DNA of 64,000 bases, taken from assembly GCF_020283565.1 (NCBI RefSeq), contig NC_060059.1, positions 937,501 through 1,001,500 of the forward strand. The letters are read 5' to 3'. Below are positions 10,693 through 20,616 of the stretch, piece by piece; position 1 is the first letter of the stretch, and every line of letters begins with the position of its first letter. The position numbers were made by a program, and so were the translations under genes. This DNA is from Trifolium pratense. Taxonomy: Eukaryota; Streptophyta; Magnoliopsida; Fabales; Fabaceae. The notes below the pieces were generated by a model, which saw nothing but the letters and a program-made list of their open reading frames with translations, was not told where the DNA came from and made no database searches.

Positions 10693-10866
10693 ATTGTTGT
10701 GCATTGTCGGTGTAAATTTTTTTTACACATATATCCAATGACACGTTGTCACATTATTTAATGAATGTGACACATCATGTGTTTTTTAATTATCATAAAT
10801 AATGTGTCGGTATATTATTGAAAGCATGTGCAAAATACCTTTAAGGTACATATAAATTAAATTCTA
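10693..10866 (+). repeat. Dispersed repeat A, copy 1 (MITE-like)
   Basis: The stretch from ATTGTTGTGCATTGTCGGTG to GCAAAATACC and ACATATAAATTAAA matches, inverted, the sequence at 20617-21085. The second copy is interrupted by a Stowaway MITE. Both copies lie a few hundred bases upstream of DUF674 start codons. Confidence 0.65.
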
Positions 10867-11055
10867 ATAAAAATAATTAGTATTTGAATTTCTTTAATTA
10901 ATTGATTTTTTGACTCGGTCAATATTCTTCTAACTGTTTCTGCCGAAATGAGTAGCGCCATTTATATCAACGCATAACCCCTAATCTTGCTCACACACAT
11001 TACACACCTAAAGCCGTTGTGTTGTTAGGGTTTTCAGTAACATTTCAATTTGAAA

Positions 11056-11962
11056 ATGGCTTCCTCTTCCTCTGACTCCAAATTGACGTTGAAACTTCTC
11101 ATTGATACAAACAATGATAAAGTTCTCTTCGCTGAAGCATCAAAACCTGTTGTTGACTTTCTTTTCAACATGCTATATTTGCCAATAGCCACTGTATAGT
11201 CAAGATCCTACGCAAGAAAAGAGGAATGGTCTGTGGTTTTAGCAATCTGCATCAAAGTATCGAAGACCTCGATGAAATGTACGTTCATCCACAATCCAGT
11301 GATCGTCTCTTCAATCCAACTATTCCCATTTTTTCAAACCTAATGTCTGCTATTCTTTCCACAATCGACGACAATTCAACTGGAGTCTTTGATTTTCTTC
11401 TCAATGCTGAGTTGGAGAAGGAGGATGATGATGAAGACGATGAGGACTACGTTGAGGAGAAGGAGGAAGAAGATGATGAAGATGACGAAGATTATAATGA
11501 GTTTGATGACGATGAGGAGGACGAAGAGGATGAGGATAAAGAAGAGGATGAGGAAAATGAAGCAAGTGATGATGATAACATTTTGATCAAGAATGGGATT
11601 GTGAAAGAAGGTGTAACTTACATGGTGATGGATGATTTAGTTATTCATCCTTTGTTTTCGGCTATTTCCATGATTGAGTTACTCAATACTAAACTCAATA
11701 TCAAAGATATTAGTTCTTTGCAAGAGAAGGTGGTTGAATTAGGTGTTAATGAGGTTAGTTAGTATTAATTGTCACTTATATAGTATCTAATTAGTAATTT
11801 GTATTTGTTAATTAGGAGAGTATTATGGATTGTATTTGTTAATTAGTATTTAATTTGTTTTTTTGTATGATTTTCTAACAGGGTATCAAGTTGCTTGAGG
11901 CTAGTATGCAATCACATTCGAAGATGATTTTAACAAGTGTTTTCATCAACAAGGAAGATTGA
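11056..11962 (+). pseudogene. DUF674 family gene 3, frameshifted
   Basis: The frame opens at ATG 11056 (MASSSSDSKLTLKLL) and runs through FAEASKPVVDFLFNMLYLPI. It then hits a stop at 11197 because of two extra bases, TA at 11197-11198, which look like a duplicated TA. Beyond them the family frame resumes (VKILRKK, then GMVCGFSNLHQSIEDLDEMY) to the donor at 11753/11754. The last exon 11882-11962 is intact. A 56-residue, almost purely Asp/Glu tract (coded by about 11409-11577) stands where most sisters have the Cys cluster. Apart from the 2-bp lesion the gene looks well preserved, so the break is recent or allele-specific. A shorter protein could start at 11226. Confidence 0.85.
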
Positions 11963-12204
11963 TATGTGATCAATAGTTTAGTTTGACCTTTTTTTTAATC
12001 TTCAAAATGTCAAGTGTACTTAAAACTCTTGTTTTTGTATTTTGGTCATTGTTGTTTTGGGATACCTAATCTGTTTGTGATCCTTTTTGCTTCTTTCTGA
12101 AGGAATTAATTTCAATGAACAATGCCCGATATATTGAACTTGCTCTAGTGACTGTAATTTTCAAATCATATAATGTAGATCTTAATGCATGTTAATTTGG
12201 GATT

Positions 12205-12790
12205 AATATGCGATGGAGGAGTCGAAAGTTGAATTACTATATGTAATTGTTTGCTACCTGATGAAATTTGTTGCATTACTTGACCAAAAAAAGAAATTTG
12301 TTGCATTATTCCTTCCTGAAATTTGCTACATGATTAAAGTACAGGCCATTTTGATGAATATATGTTACAAATCTAGTGAAGGATATGTGTTTTAAGAAGG
12401 TAGATATGAAGAACTGGTGTGGTATAGGAGTAAGTTTTGGTGTAGTTATTTGAGTTAAAGACGCAACATTCTAACATGTGGTACTTTGTGATGTGGGAGT
12501 GCCAAGTTGAAATGCTACATGTAGTTTTTTGCTATATAATGATATTTGGTGTATTATTCCTTCTTGATATAAGTAAAGACTAAAAATGATATCTTTGATC
12601 AAGTATCCGGCCATTTTGATGAATAAATGTTACAAGGTATGTGGTGGCTAGGTGTTTTAAGAAGGAAGATATTGCCGGTATAGTAGTATAGTTTTGGCTT
12701 ATAAAATAGGTTAAACTGTTAAAGAATGCAACATGCTAAAGTTTTGGTTTAGTATGTTATTGTTGAATTAAAGAGTGCTACATTCTAAAA
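12205..12790 (+). repeat. Diverged tandem duplication, period about 285 bp
   Basis: Two neighbouring segments (about 12205-12480 and 12490-12790) share the order of GAAAGTTGAATTACTATATG-like, ATTATTCCTTC, GGCCATTTTGATGAAT and GTGTTTTAAGAAGG motifs. No coding potential is seen. It lies in the spacer 11963-13290, where nothing else is recognised. Confidence 0.55.
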
Positions 12791-13290
12791 GGTGATGTGA
12801 ATGGATAATTTGGAAAAGAGTATAATTCAACCTTTAGATACTTTACGTTTTCTAACTTTGGTTTGTATTTTCTAGGTTCTGTTCGGGTAAGGTTATTTCA
12901 TGTTGCTGCATAACTTGTGCCATTTTCTGCAAAATTTGACAGTTTGGTTACTAGGTTCTGTTCATGTATACTAGTATTGTGGTGTACTGGTCTGATTGTT
13001 GATTCTCTATGTGTGACATCTATGTTTTGAGGCTTTCAATTGTTTGTGATATTAATCTAGACCTTTTGAGGTAAAGAAATCTACTAGTTTGTAACCTACT
13101 ACTTCAGTGATAATAATGATAATGATGACATGTCCATCAAAAATTAAACTAATGATCTGAAATTCATTGCAAGGGACTTCTGGCTTTCCACATTATAGCA
13201 ATAAGTAGGAAGTTACATTTACAAGTTTGTATCTATATATCTTCCTCTGTTTAATTAATTGTGCAACCACTTGCAAGTCTATGAATTTTC

Positions 13291-13300
13291 CTATAAATAA
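13291..13300 (+). promoter_or_regulatory. TATA box of DUF674 gene 4
   Basis: CTATAAATAA lies 50 bases before the ATG. The context CTATAAATnAATAGCCT recurs before the genes at 15281 and in the orphan promoter at 19849, so the core promoter was duplicated with the genes. Confidence 0.65.
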
Positions 13301-13340
13301 ATAGCCTTTCTATTGCTTCTAACGTACACTACCATTCAAT

Positions 13341-14170
13341 ATGGCTTCTTCTTCCACCAAAGTGTCCATGAAACTTCTCATTGACACAAAGAATGAGAAA
13401 GTTCTCTTTGCTGAAGCTTCAAAAGCTGTAGTAGACTTTCTGCTAAACTTGCTATGCTTGCCAATAGGCACTGTAGTGAAGCTGCTAAGCTCAAATGGCA
13501 TGGTTGGCAGCTTAGGAAATCTGTATCAGAGTGTTGAAAATCTCAACCAGAATTTCATGCTACCGGATCAAACTAAGGATGTTCTGTTAAACCCAAGAGC
13601 TCAAATCTCTTCAACTGAAATCTCTGGCTTCCTTACCGACAACGATGGCAATGATGATCACGACGAAAGAATTAAGTTATACATGTGCAATAACAAATGT
13701 AATTTTCAGGTGGCATATGATAACACTACTAAATGTCCTGGTCGTCCTGGGTATGGTGGTTGTGGCTATTCTATGACCAATGAAGTACAATATGTCGGAA
13801 ATAAGAAGGTTGCTGGAAAGAAAACTTTCATTCACAATGGTTTTGTGAAAGATGTTGTAACCTTCATGGTGATGGATGATTTGGTGATTCAGCCCATGTC
13901 AACTATATCTAGCATCACACTGTTGAACAAGTTCAATGTCAAAGAGATTGGCACCTTGCAAGAAAAGGTGGTTGAGATGGGAATGGAAGAGGTAAAGTAT
14001 ATACGGTATCATAAATAAGCGACATCATTGGATCATAACATAATCAGTCTTATTTAGTTCTTTAGATTTATGTCTTTTTGTATTTTTTGTAACAGGGTAT
14101 CAAATTGCTTAAGGCTTCTCTGCAGTCAAAGATGGTCTTGACTAGTGTTTTCATCAAGAAGACAAAGTGA
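13341..14170 (+). CDS. DUF674 family protein 4
   Basis: Exons 13341-13991 and 14096-14170 (phase-0 intron) encode 241 aa. Motifs run in family order: MKLLIDTKNEKVLFAEASK (10-28), LPIGTVVKLL (40-49), NGMVGSLGNLYQSVENL (52-68), a short Asp/Asn-rich linker, then C116-x3-C120-x11-C132-GRPGYGG-C141. Next come NGFVKDVVTFMVMDDLVIQP (166-185), EIGTLQEKVVEMGM and the last exon GIKLLKASLQSKMVLTSVFIKK. It is the closest relative of gene 1 and shares its GRP insertion in the second cysteine pair, in a single unit. The start is supported by the TATA box 50 bases upstream and by the conserved Ser-rich N-terminus. Function is unknown. Confidence 0.92.
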
Positions 14171-15220
14171 TATGCAAGGAATAGCAAGGCAGATCTTTTA
14201 TTTATCTTAAAAATGTTAAGAAGCTGAAATGATGGGTTTTTGGTTTTATGTTGTAGTTTTTGACTACTACATCTGCTTGTTATGCTTTTTTACTTTGTTT
14301 TAATGAATAATCCGATGAACGATCATCATTAGTTGTTCTTGTTCTATCTTCAGTTCAAACATGAATTATAAATTATCACCAACTTAATAGTAACTTGAGT
14401 TTCATAATCATACTCCCTTTGAACTTAAACATAAATTTGTTAATTAATAAAATAAAAATAAACTACAGTATAAACAATTTCTTTTTTCAAACCATGGTCT
14501 ATTCTCACAATCCACAACTTTGATTGACTATTTTCATATTTAGGCTTAATCTTTTTTGGAAACATGTCACGAAAGTCGGTCCTTGATTGGAAGTTATTCT
14601 TTGGGCTTCAGCACCAATATTAAAAGTGACTGAAGCATCTTTGTTCGCGAGCAACATTTATTCACTGAGGTATGTGGAAGGGAATGGATCCAATACGTAA
14701 TTTACTCATGAGAAAGTAAAGTGTAATCTATCTATGAGAATGAGAAAGTAAACTGGTATGAATGGCTGAAATTGCAGCAGCACCATTATGTCGCAGGAGA
14801 GAATCCAGACCCTTGCAACTCACTTCATCTAAATTCATCATATGTTTCTCTCTTGATAAAACAGTGGCTGAAATTACACATGCAGATCCATTCTCATGTG
14901 AATAGTACTATATTACGGTAGCATACAGTAATTTTAGAAGTACACTGCTAAAACTAACCAACTATCACAATTTAACAAATTTGTGTGAACCGTCAAGGTA
15001 CTACTGTACCATGTTTGTCTTGCTCCAATGTTGACCAATTGCAGGGTAGATTAAGAGCACTCAAAATTATGGTTTAATTAAGTGGCCACTGTTTGTACAG
15101 AAATATGGAATTGAATATCAATTATGTGGACATGGGACTTTATACATTCCAATTTTCAATATCTTAGTTATAAGTACAGAGTCTATAGTATATCTTCCAC
15201 TATTTTAAATTTAATTGCAA
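14171..15220. other. Spacer between DUF674 genes 4 and 5
   Basis: It holds the gene 4 3' UTR and, from about 15080, the upstream region of gene 5, which is duplicated at 19667-19897. No other feature is recognised. Confidence 0.5.
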
Positions 15221-15234
15221 CCCCATGAATCTGC

Positions 15235-15247
15235 CTATAAATGAATA
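15235..15247 (+). promoter_or_regulatory. TATA box of DUF674 gene 5
   Basis: CTATAAATGAATA lies 46 bases before the ATG, inside a 200-base upstream block that recurs at 19667-19897. Confidence 0.65.
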
Positions 15248-15280
15248 ACCTCTCGTATTACACTCAATGTACCTTTCAAT

Positions 15281-16500
15281 ATGACTTCTTCTTCTTCTTC
15301 CACCAAAGTGACCCTTAAGCTTCTGGTTGATACAAAGGAAAACAAAGTTCTATTTGCAGAAGCATCAAAAGCTGCCATAGACAATCTCTTAAACATGTTT
15401 CGCTTGTCTTTTGGTAATGTTGTTAGGTTCATGAGCAACGACGACGTGCATTTGTTGGGTAGCTTAGGAAGTCTGTATCACACTAGTAGTACTGTCCAAA
15501 ACCTCAACCACAATCGAGGAAACTCGTTCTACATGTGTCCAAATGGATGCATTTTCGGTATATCTTGCGATCATTGCTCGCGAGTAATGAACCATGATGA
15601 AACACGTTGTGTCGCTATCAAAGATCAAAATGTAACTTTTATCTTGATGGATGATTTAGTTATTAAGCCCTTCTCACCAATTTCAATTATTACATTACTC
15701 AACAAATTCAATTTCAAACAAGTTGGTACTTTGCAAGAAATGGTGGTTGAGTTTGGTATGGATGAGGTATGATTAATTTGTCCTAATTGTGTTTTTGTAT
15801 GTATAAAACTATAAATTTATATTTATATTTTGCACTTTCTTTTTCTAATATTCTTCTTTTTTTCCTTCCTAACAGTGTGTCGAGTTACTTAAGACCTCGT
15901 TGCAGTCAAAGATGGTTTTAACAAGTGTTTTTATCAAGAACAAAAATAAGAAGGACTTCACAATCTTCACAGTGAGAATGTTATCAGTACTTAAAATCAT
16001 GGGTTATTTGGTTTTCAGCTTTATTGGTTATTTGGTGGATTGTTCAACTTCTAGCCCACTCCAAGACAAGGATTTTGGTAAGTTATCACTACACTACTAT
16101 TTGTACATGTACTTGTGCTTTATGAAAGGTTTTCCCACAATTTCTTTTTAACTTAATTTGAGGGGCTTTTACTTTCCAAATTGCTTAGGAAATGTTCTGT
16201 TGCTTAGAAACTCTTTTCACAAACTTAGAAATCTCAAACCAAGTCCATGTGCTGTAATTTTTGTTTTCTTATTTGAGATGTGATACAATTTAGCACATGT
16301 GCTCTAATTTTTGTGTTCATATTTGAAATGTGATACAATTTATGTATGGATTTTTCTGTGTTATAAAAATTCATATTTGCTGTTTGGTTTTCTAAATATT
16401 TAGCAATAAATGGTTTAATTGGTAATTTTTTTTATAGGTGACCAGACATCTCCTTAAGGCTTCTCTGCAATCAAAAGTGGTATTGTCAAGTGTTTTTTGA
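15281..16500 (+). CDS. DUF674 family protein 5 with two candidate last exons
   Basis: Exon 1 (15281-15766, 162 codons) can join in phase 0 to either of two last-exon copies. With exon 2a (15876-16151) the protein is 253 aa. The usual stop after FIK is missing, so the tail runs on for about 65 residues (NKNKKDFTIFTVRML...). With exon 2b (16438-16500) it is 182 aa, ending LLKASLQSKVVLSSVF and a stop. Exon 1 has the family motifs LKLLVDTKENKVLFAEASK (12-30) and TFILMDDLVIKPFSP. It lacks about 45 residues of the usual linker, so the Cys cluster is compact: C86-x3-C90-x5-C96-x2-C99. Exon 2b may instead be the remnant of a deleted neighbour. Function is unknown. Confidence 0.8.
16438..16500 (+). 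other. Second DUF674 terminal exon (exon 2b)
   Basis: After a TTTTTTTATAG acceptor the frame reads VTRHLLKASLQSKVVLSSVF and stops. It is a second copy of the family's last exon, 560 bases downstream of the first, with the right phase to accept exon 1. Confidence 0.7.
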
Positions 16501-16899
16501 GAAACAATATGTGAGATTCAAAGGATTAGTTTGGCCTTTTCTTATTATGTACTACTAGTACTATCAAAATAGCAAGAATGACAATTTTGGTTTTAGATTA
16601 TTTTGTGCTACATGACTAAATCATTATTTGATATAATGATTTCAATTTACTAGCCCTATTGTATTATACTTTCTCTATTGCAACTTGTAAACTAAGCTGG
16701 TTGATTCATTAAGGAGAATGGGATGGATTCTAGTATCACAGTTATAGCTATATGACCAGTTTCATAATATTATGAGTGCAAGTTGGTATATATAAATGTC
16801 ACTATGTCCAAAGAGTTTCTTAACTATTTCTCTTAAGATGATGTTCAATTTAAATGGTTGGTGTGGAACAGAAATCAGAATGTTCCTAATTATTACTCA

Positions 16900-17640
16900 A
16901 AATACAGATTTAATTTTCTCTGTTTGTCCTTGGATGGTCGTGACCAATGTGACGTGTACATTGGCGCCAAGAACAAATTTCAATTTGTTGATGGATCCAT
17001 TTCTAATTAAGCTAATGTGAATCGTTTGGCTTGGGAACAATGTAATCACTTAGTTAATTCTTTCTTGGATTGTTGATTCCATTTTGAACCAATCTCCCAA
17101 ATAGTTGATTGTATTCATATCTCCACTCTTCGATCTGCAATGAAAGGATTTAAGGAGGAGCGAGTTCAATGACTTGCTATCCAAGAAACTCACTAACTAG
17201 CTAACTAACCAGAAACCTAACTTCAGTTAATTAGTTTATAACTAACTAACACTATTAACAAATTTCTAAAACAAATGTGGGTTTGAATTACAACTCCTAA
17301 CAATGGACCCCTTTCCTACTATCAACAATGTGTATTTTTACTCAAGGGCAAAATTTTTTAACTATCTGCTGAAAGCAAGAAAACTCAAGGTTGTGGCAGA
17401 TGATTCACATTGGTCCCTCCAACAAATATTGCATAAAAAATTGCACTTGATGTAGCACAAATGGACATATCGTGAATGTGTGTTATAGAAGAAATCACGA
17501 TTTTCCACCAAATTGTGGCAAACCAAGTTTTGCAGCCAATGTCTCTATAATAGTGAAGGTTGAGACACACAATAGTAACCAACCTATGTTTACTCGAGCA
17601 ATATGATTGCATCTTAGCCTTGATCCAATACACTAACTTG
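16900..17640 (+). pseudogene. Degenerate Ty1/copia gag relic
   Basis: Broken copia gag segments occur in order. GAKNKFQFVDGSIS (near 16962) is followed by LAWEQCNHLVNSF and FKEERVQ. A zinc-knuckle and linker region follows at 17430-17640 (NGHIV..CY, then FPPNCGKPSFAANVS, NSNQPMFT, ALIQYTNLSLH). Several frameshifts and stops are present. It belongs to a lineage different from the intact element at 5966. No LTRs were recognised. Confidence 0.6.
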
Positions 17641-17742
17641 TCTCTGCATACTCAGCCTTCTGCCCCTTCTGCACCACAATGGCAGATCCAGGACGGCAGG
17701 ACCTTAAGGAGGGGCAAAAACTTAAAAATAAAATTAAGGTAG

Positions 17743-17808
17743 AATGGTTTTGTGAAAGAGGTTGTGACTTTCATGGTTATGGCTGATTTAGTAAATCTGC
17801 CTGTATAA
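17743..17808 (+). pseudogene. DUF674 relic (core motif only)
   Basis: Twenty-one codons read NGFVKEVVTFMVMADLVNLP plus V, then stop. This is the family's most conserved block (NGFVKDVVTFMVMDDLVIQP) with few changes. No other part of a DUF674 gene is adjacent, so it is an isolated fragment left by a deletion or an insertion. Confidence 0.85.
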
Positions 17809-17904
17809 ATAATTTATACAGATTAAGGAAGTTAATTTTTTTTCATTAATAATTCTAAAATGTTTTATTCCAAACCTAACATTGGACTAACATGAAAAAT
17901 ATGT

Positions 17905-18127
17905 CAACCCACTTGGGGTTGGTCGAGTGGTGTTGGCTTGGGCCCTTGGAGTATGCTCCTCTCAAGGTCTTAGGTTCGATTCCCACTGGTGCCAATTTCG
18001 GTGGGCTAAGTCCATACAGAGCAAAAAAAAAACTCTGGCTTTAAATGGGCCCCCGCAAGTGGGCGGTGGGATTGGTCCCCTTGGATTAGTCGGTCCTAAG
18101 ACCGGATACCAAGTTTTCAAAAAAAAA
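17905..18127 (+). mobile_element. tRNA-derived SINE 1, with target duplication
   Basis: A pol III A-box-like segment (GGTCGAGTGGTGTTGG near 17921) and a B box (GGTTCGATTCC near 17971) are followed by a body and an A-rich tail at about 18118-18127. The 15-base direct repeat ACATGAAAAATATGT flanks the unit at 17890-17904 and 18129-18143. This is the expected structure of a plant SINE inserted by target-primed reverse transcription. Confidence 0.85.
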
Positions 18128-18209
18128 AACATGAAAAATATGTTTCTATAATTAATGCATTAGCATTGGAATGAATAATTTGATTTTATTTAATAAGGGT
18201 ACAAATGAA

Positions 18210-18383
18210 TCGATCGTTAGTTTGTCCAATGGTGATTGGCGCTGGACTTGCTAGGGAGCACCACATTTCGATCCCCGCAACTGTGATCGGGAGGGGCTGA
18301 AACCGCTTAATGACATAACTGACCACCGAACCAGATTAAGCGTCCAATGAGCCAGATACTGGTGGTGAAAATAAATAAAAAAT
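18210..18383 (+). mobile_element. tRNA-derived SINE 2, with target duplication
   Basis: It has an A-box-like CCAATGGTGATTGGCGCTGG and a B-box-like TTTCGATCCCC near 18268, then a 100-base body and a short A-rich end. The 12-base direct repeat GGTACAAATGAA flanks it at 18198-18209 and 18384-18395. The body differs from SINE 1, so it is a different family. Confidence 0.75.
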
Positions 18384-18587
18384 GGTACAAATGAAATTTT
18401 GTATTTAATAAAGAATAAATTTTAAGAGCGTTTCTTATAAAAAGGAACAAAATAAAATTTCAAAGTGTTTCTTATAAAAACAACCAGATTACAACTTTTT
18501 ACAACATAGTATTTACAACTTTCTGCAGAAGAAACTTGTGTATCAACAATGAAAGCATTGTTACGGAGAGCATGGTTTGGTCACATA

Positions 18588-19526
18588 TCAATACTCCTTC
18601 TTGAGGAAAACACTTGTCAAAACCATCTTCGATCGCAGAGAAGCCTTTAGCAACTTGATACCCTATTAGTTAGGAATAAAAACAAAACTGTGTCAATTAG
18701 AGTGTGACACATAACAGAAATTTTTCTACACACAAATTAAAAAAATAATGCTTACCTCATCCACTCCCAACTCAACCACCATTTCTTTCAAAGTACCAAT
18801 ATCTTTGATATTGAACTTGTTAAGTATGGTAATACCTGGTAAGGCCTGCATGGGCTGAATGACTAAATCATCCATAACAATGAAAGTTACATCTTTAACA
18901 AAGCCATTCTTAATTGTGTACTCTTTATCAACATAATTTCCAACGTGATTTATTTTATTGTTCATAGCTCTCTTGCAACTAGAACAACGTGTTGTTTTAT
19001 CACATGTGACATTATAGCTACATTCATTTGGGCACATATAAAACATAGTTTCTCCTCCTGCTAGGCTGTCTTCCTCGGACTCTTCTGCCTCTTCGTCTTC
19101 CTCATCCTCGTCCTCGTCTTCGTCCTCATCATAGTCGTCGTATTTCATCTGATGTTCTTTGTCCAATTCATCCTCGAGAATAACAGCAGAGGTTGCATTT
19201 AAAGTTTGAAGAGGTTCTTCATGTGGGGGAAGACAGTGAGTGATTTCAATTGACCATCTGGGAGCTGATGGATTTAAGAGAACATCCTTACTTAGGTATT
19301 GTTGCATGTAATTGTGGTTGAGGTTTTCGACACTTTGATACAGATTCCCAATGCTACCAACCATGCCGTTGTTGCCTATGAGCTTCACTACCGTGCCTAT
19401 AGGCAAGCTAAGGATGTTGAAAATAAAATCTACGACAGGTTTTGATGCTTCAGCAAATAAAACTTTTTCATTCTTTGTGTCAATAAGAAGTTTGAGGGTC
19501 AATTTTGTTGTTGAAGAAGGAGTCAT
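18588..19526 (-). CDS. DUF674 family protein 6 (minus strand)
   Basis: Exons 19526-18756 and 18662-18588 on the minus strand encode 281 aa. An upstream in-frame Met exists, but MTPSSTTKLTLKLLIDTK is the family start. Motifs are KVLFAEASKPVVDFIF (21-36), LPIGTVVKLI (41-50), NGMVGSIGNLYQSVENL, an acidic run at 129-153 (Asp/Glu repeats), and the cluster C165-x3-C169-x11-C181-x2-C184. NGFVKDVTFIVMDDLVIQP and the usual last exon follow. It is the only intact member on the minus strand, and it faces the orphan promoter at 19667 head to head. The acidic run links it to genes 2 and 3. Function is unknown. Confidence 0.9.
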
Positions 19527-19666
19527 AGTACACACGTCAAAAACAATGGTAGAGTAAGAGTAGTGCAAATAGAGAACTCAAAATCAAGCCTTTTTATTTG
19601 TAGTATCTCAAAATTAAGCTTTAATTCAATTTTGGAAAAGAAAATTAAGTACTACTCCAGTAATAC

Positions 19667-19897
19667 TAGTAGTAAGTGGCAACTGTTTGTACAGAAATAC
19701 TTCAATTTCCAATATCAAATTGAATTATCAATTCTGTAAACATGGTACTTTATGTAATTTCCAATATCTTAGTTATAAATACCAGTCAGTCTATTTCCAT
19801 TTTTATTATTTTTTATTTTTTAATTAAATTGGAACCCCTTGAATCTGCCTATAAATGAATAGCCTCTCGTATCACATTGAATATACTCCTACCCTTC
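19667..19897 (+). promoter_or_regulatory. Orphan DUF674 promoter copy
   Basis: This block matches the 200 bases upstream of the gene at 15281: TAAGTGGC.ACTGTTTGTACA, then CAATATCTTAGTTATAA, GAATCTGCCTATAAATGAAT and CTTCAATAT. Where the ATG should follow, the sequence instead switches to an inverted DUF674 exon fragment. The promoter therefore points into antisense DUF674 sequence. The TATA box is at 19849-19861. Confidence 0.7.
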
Positions 19898-20225
19898 AAT
19901 ATCCTCTCCCTCTTCGTCGTCCTCATTGTCCAACTCAGCCGCTAGAAGAAAGGAAGAGATTCCACTTGATGTATTGAGAAGTCCTTCTTGTATAGAAAGA
20001 AGGCGAGAACCAAGGGCTGATTTCAACGGACCAAATGGGAGCTGATGGATTTAAGAAAACATCCTTAGTTTCATCTGATTGAATATAAATGTGGTTGAGA
20101 TTCTCTAAACTGTTATACAAATTTCCTTTGCTACCAACCATGTCATTGTTGCCTAGAAGCTTTACTACGGTGCCTATAGGCAAGCAAAGGAGGCTGAAGG
20201 AAAGTCTACTACATTCTACAGCTTT
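19898..20225 (-). pseudogene. Inverted DUF674 exon-1 fragment
   Basis: On the minus strand it reads (VVDF)...LLCLPIGTVVKLLGNNDMVG, then SKGNLYNSLENLNHIYIQSD and DVFLNPSAPIWSVEIS. After a frameshift it continues as FLLAAELDNEDDEEGE and stops abruptly at the promoter junction. Both the N-terminal motif and everything after the acidic tract are missing. The 5' side is disturbed by a small insertion and then joins a retroelement-like sequence at about 20222. Confidence 0.85.
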
Positions 20226-20306
20226 GTAAGGCGAGGATTGTCCTCACTTTATAAACACATATTTAGGCCATCTTGCAAACGATGTAGAACTTCTTAACTA
20301 TAACAA
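20222..20306. repeat. Legume LTR-like fragment
   Basis: TTGTAAGGCGAGGATTG, TTTATAAACACAT and GATGTAGAACTTCTTAAC recall a very common legume repeat whose LTR carries these motifs. A related piece lies at 29108-29165. The identification is from memory and the family is not named. Confidence 0.4.
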
Positions 20307-20371
20307 ATAACATAACCAACTCAACTAACATAACCAACCATTTACTTGTAGAGCAAGTAAGACGCTAGCAA

Positions 20372-20520
20372 CTATTTACGGTCTCAAATATATAAATAAA
20401 GATTAATTTTTTAATTCATTTAATAACCAATATATTTGATCTATAATAAAAATTAGATAAATCAACTATTTAATGAATTTCAAAAATATATTTTTACTTA
20501 TATTTGAGATTGAAGGGAGT
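20372..20520. mobile_element. Degenerate Stowaway-like MITE
   Basis: GGTCTCAAATATATAAATAA at the left pairs with TTATATTTGAGATTGAAGGGAGTA at the right, in the arrangement of grass and legume Stowaway elements. The left terminus is eroded. Confidence 0.5.
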
Positions 20521-20616
20521 ATTCTATTTTAATGATTCATGCTAACATGTGTCCATGTTGAGTTACCTAAACATAAAAGTTTTGCATTTAATAATGAAAA
20601 AAAATTAATATCTAAA

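Noticed and set aside
17905..18000. Functional tRNA gene
   Set aside because: A/B-box motifs are present but there is no cloverleaf, and the unit has a poly-A tail and target duplication typical of a SINE.
17927..18151. Open frame MVLAWALGVCSS...
   Set aside because: It overlaps SINE 1 and its tail; explained by the SINE.
19527..19568. Upstream in-frame start for minus-strand DUF674 gene 6
   Set aside because: The 14 extra residues have no counterpart in sister proteins; MTPSSTTK at 19526 aligns with the family start.
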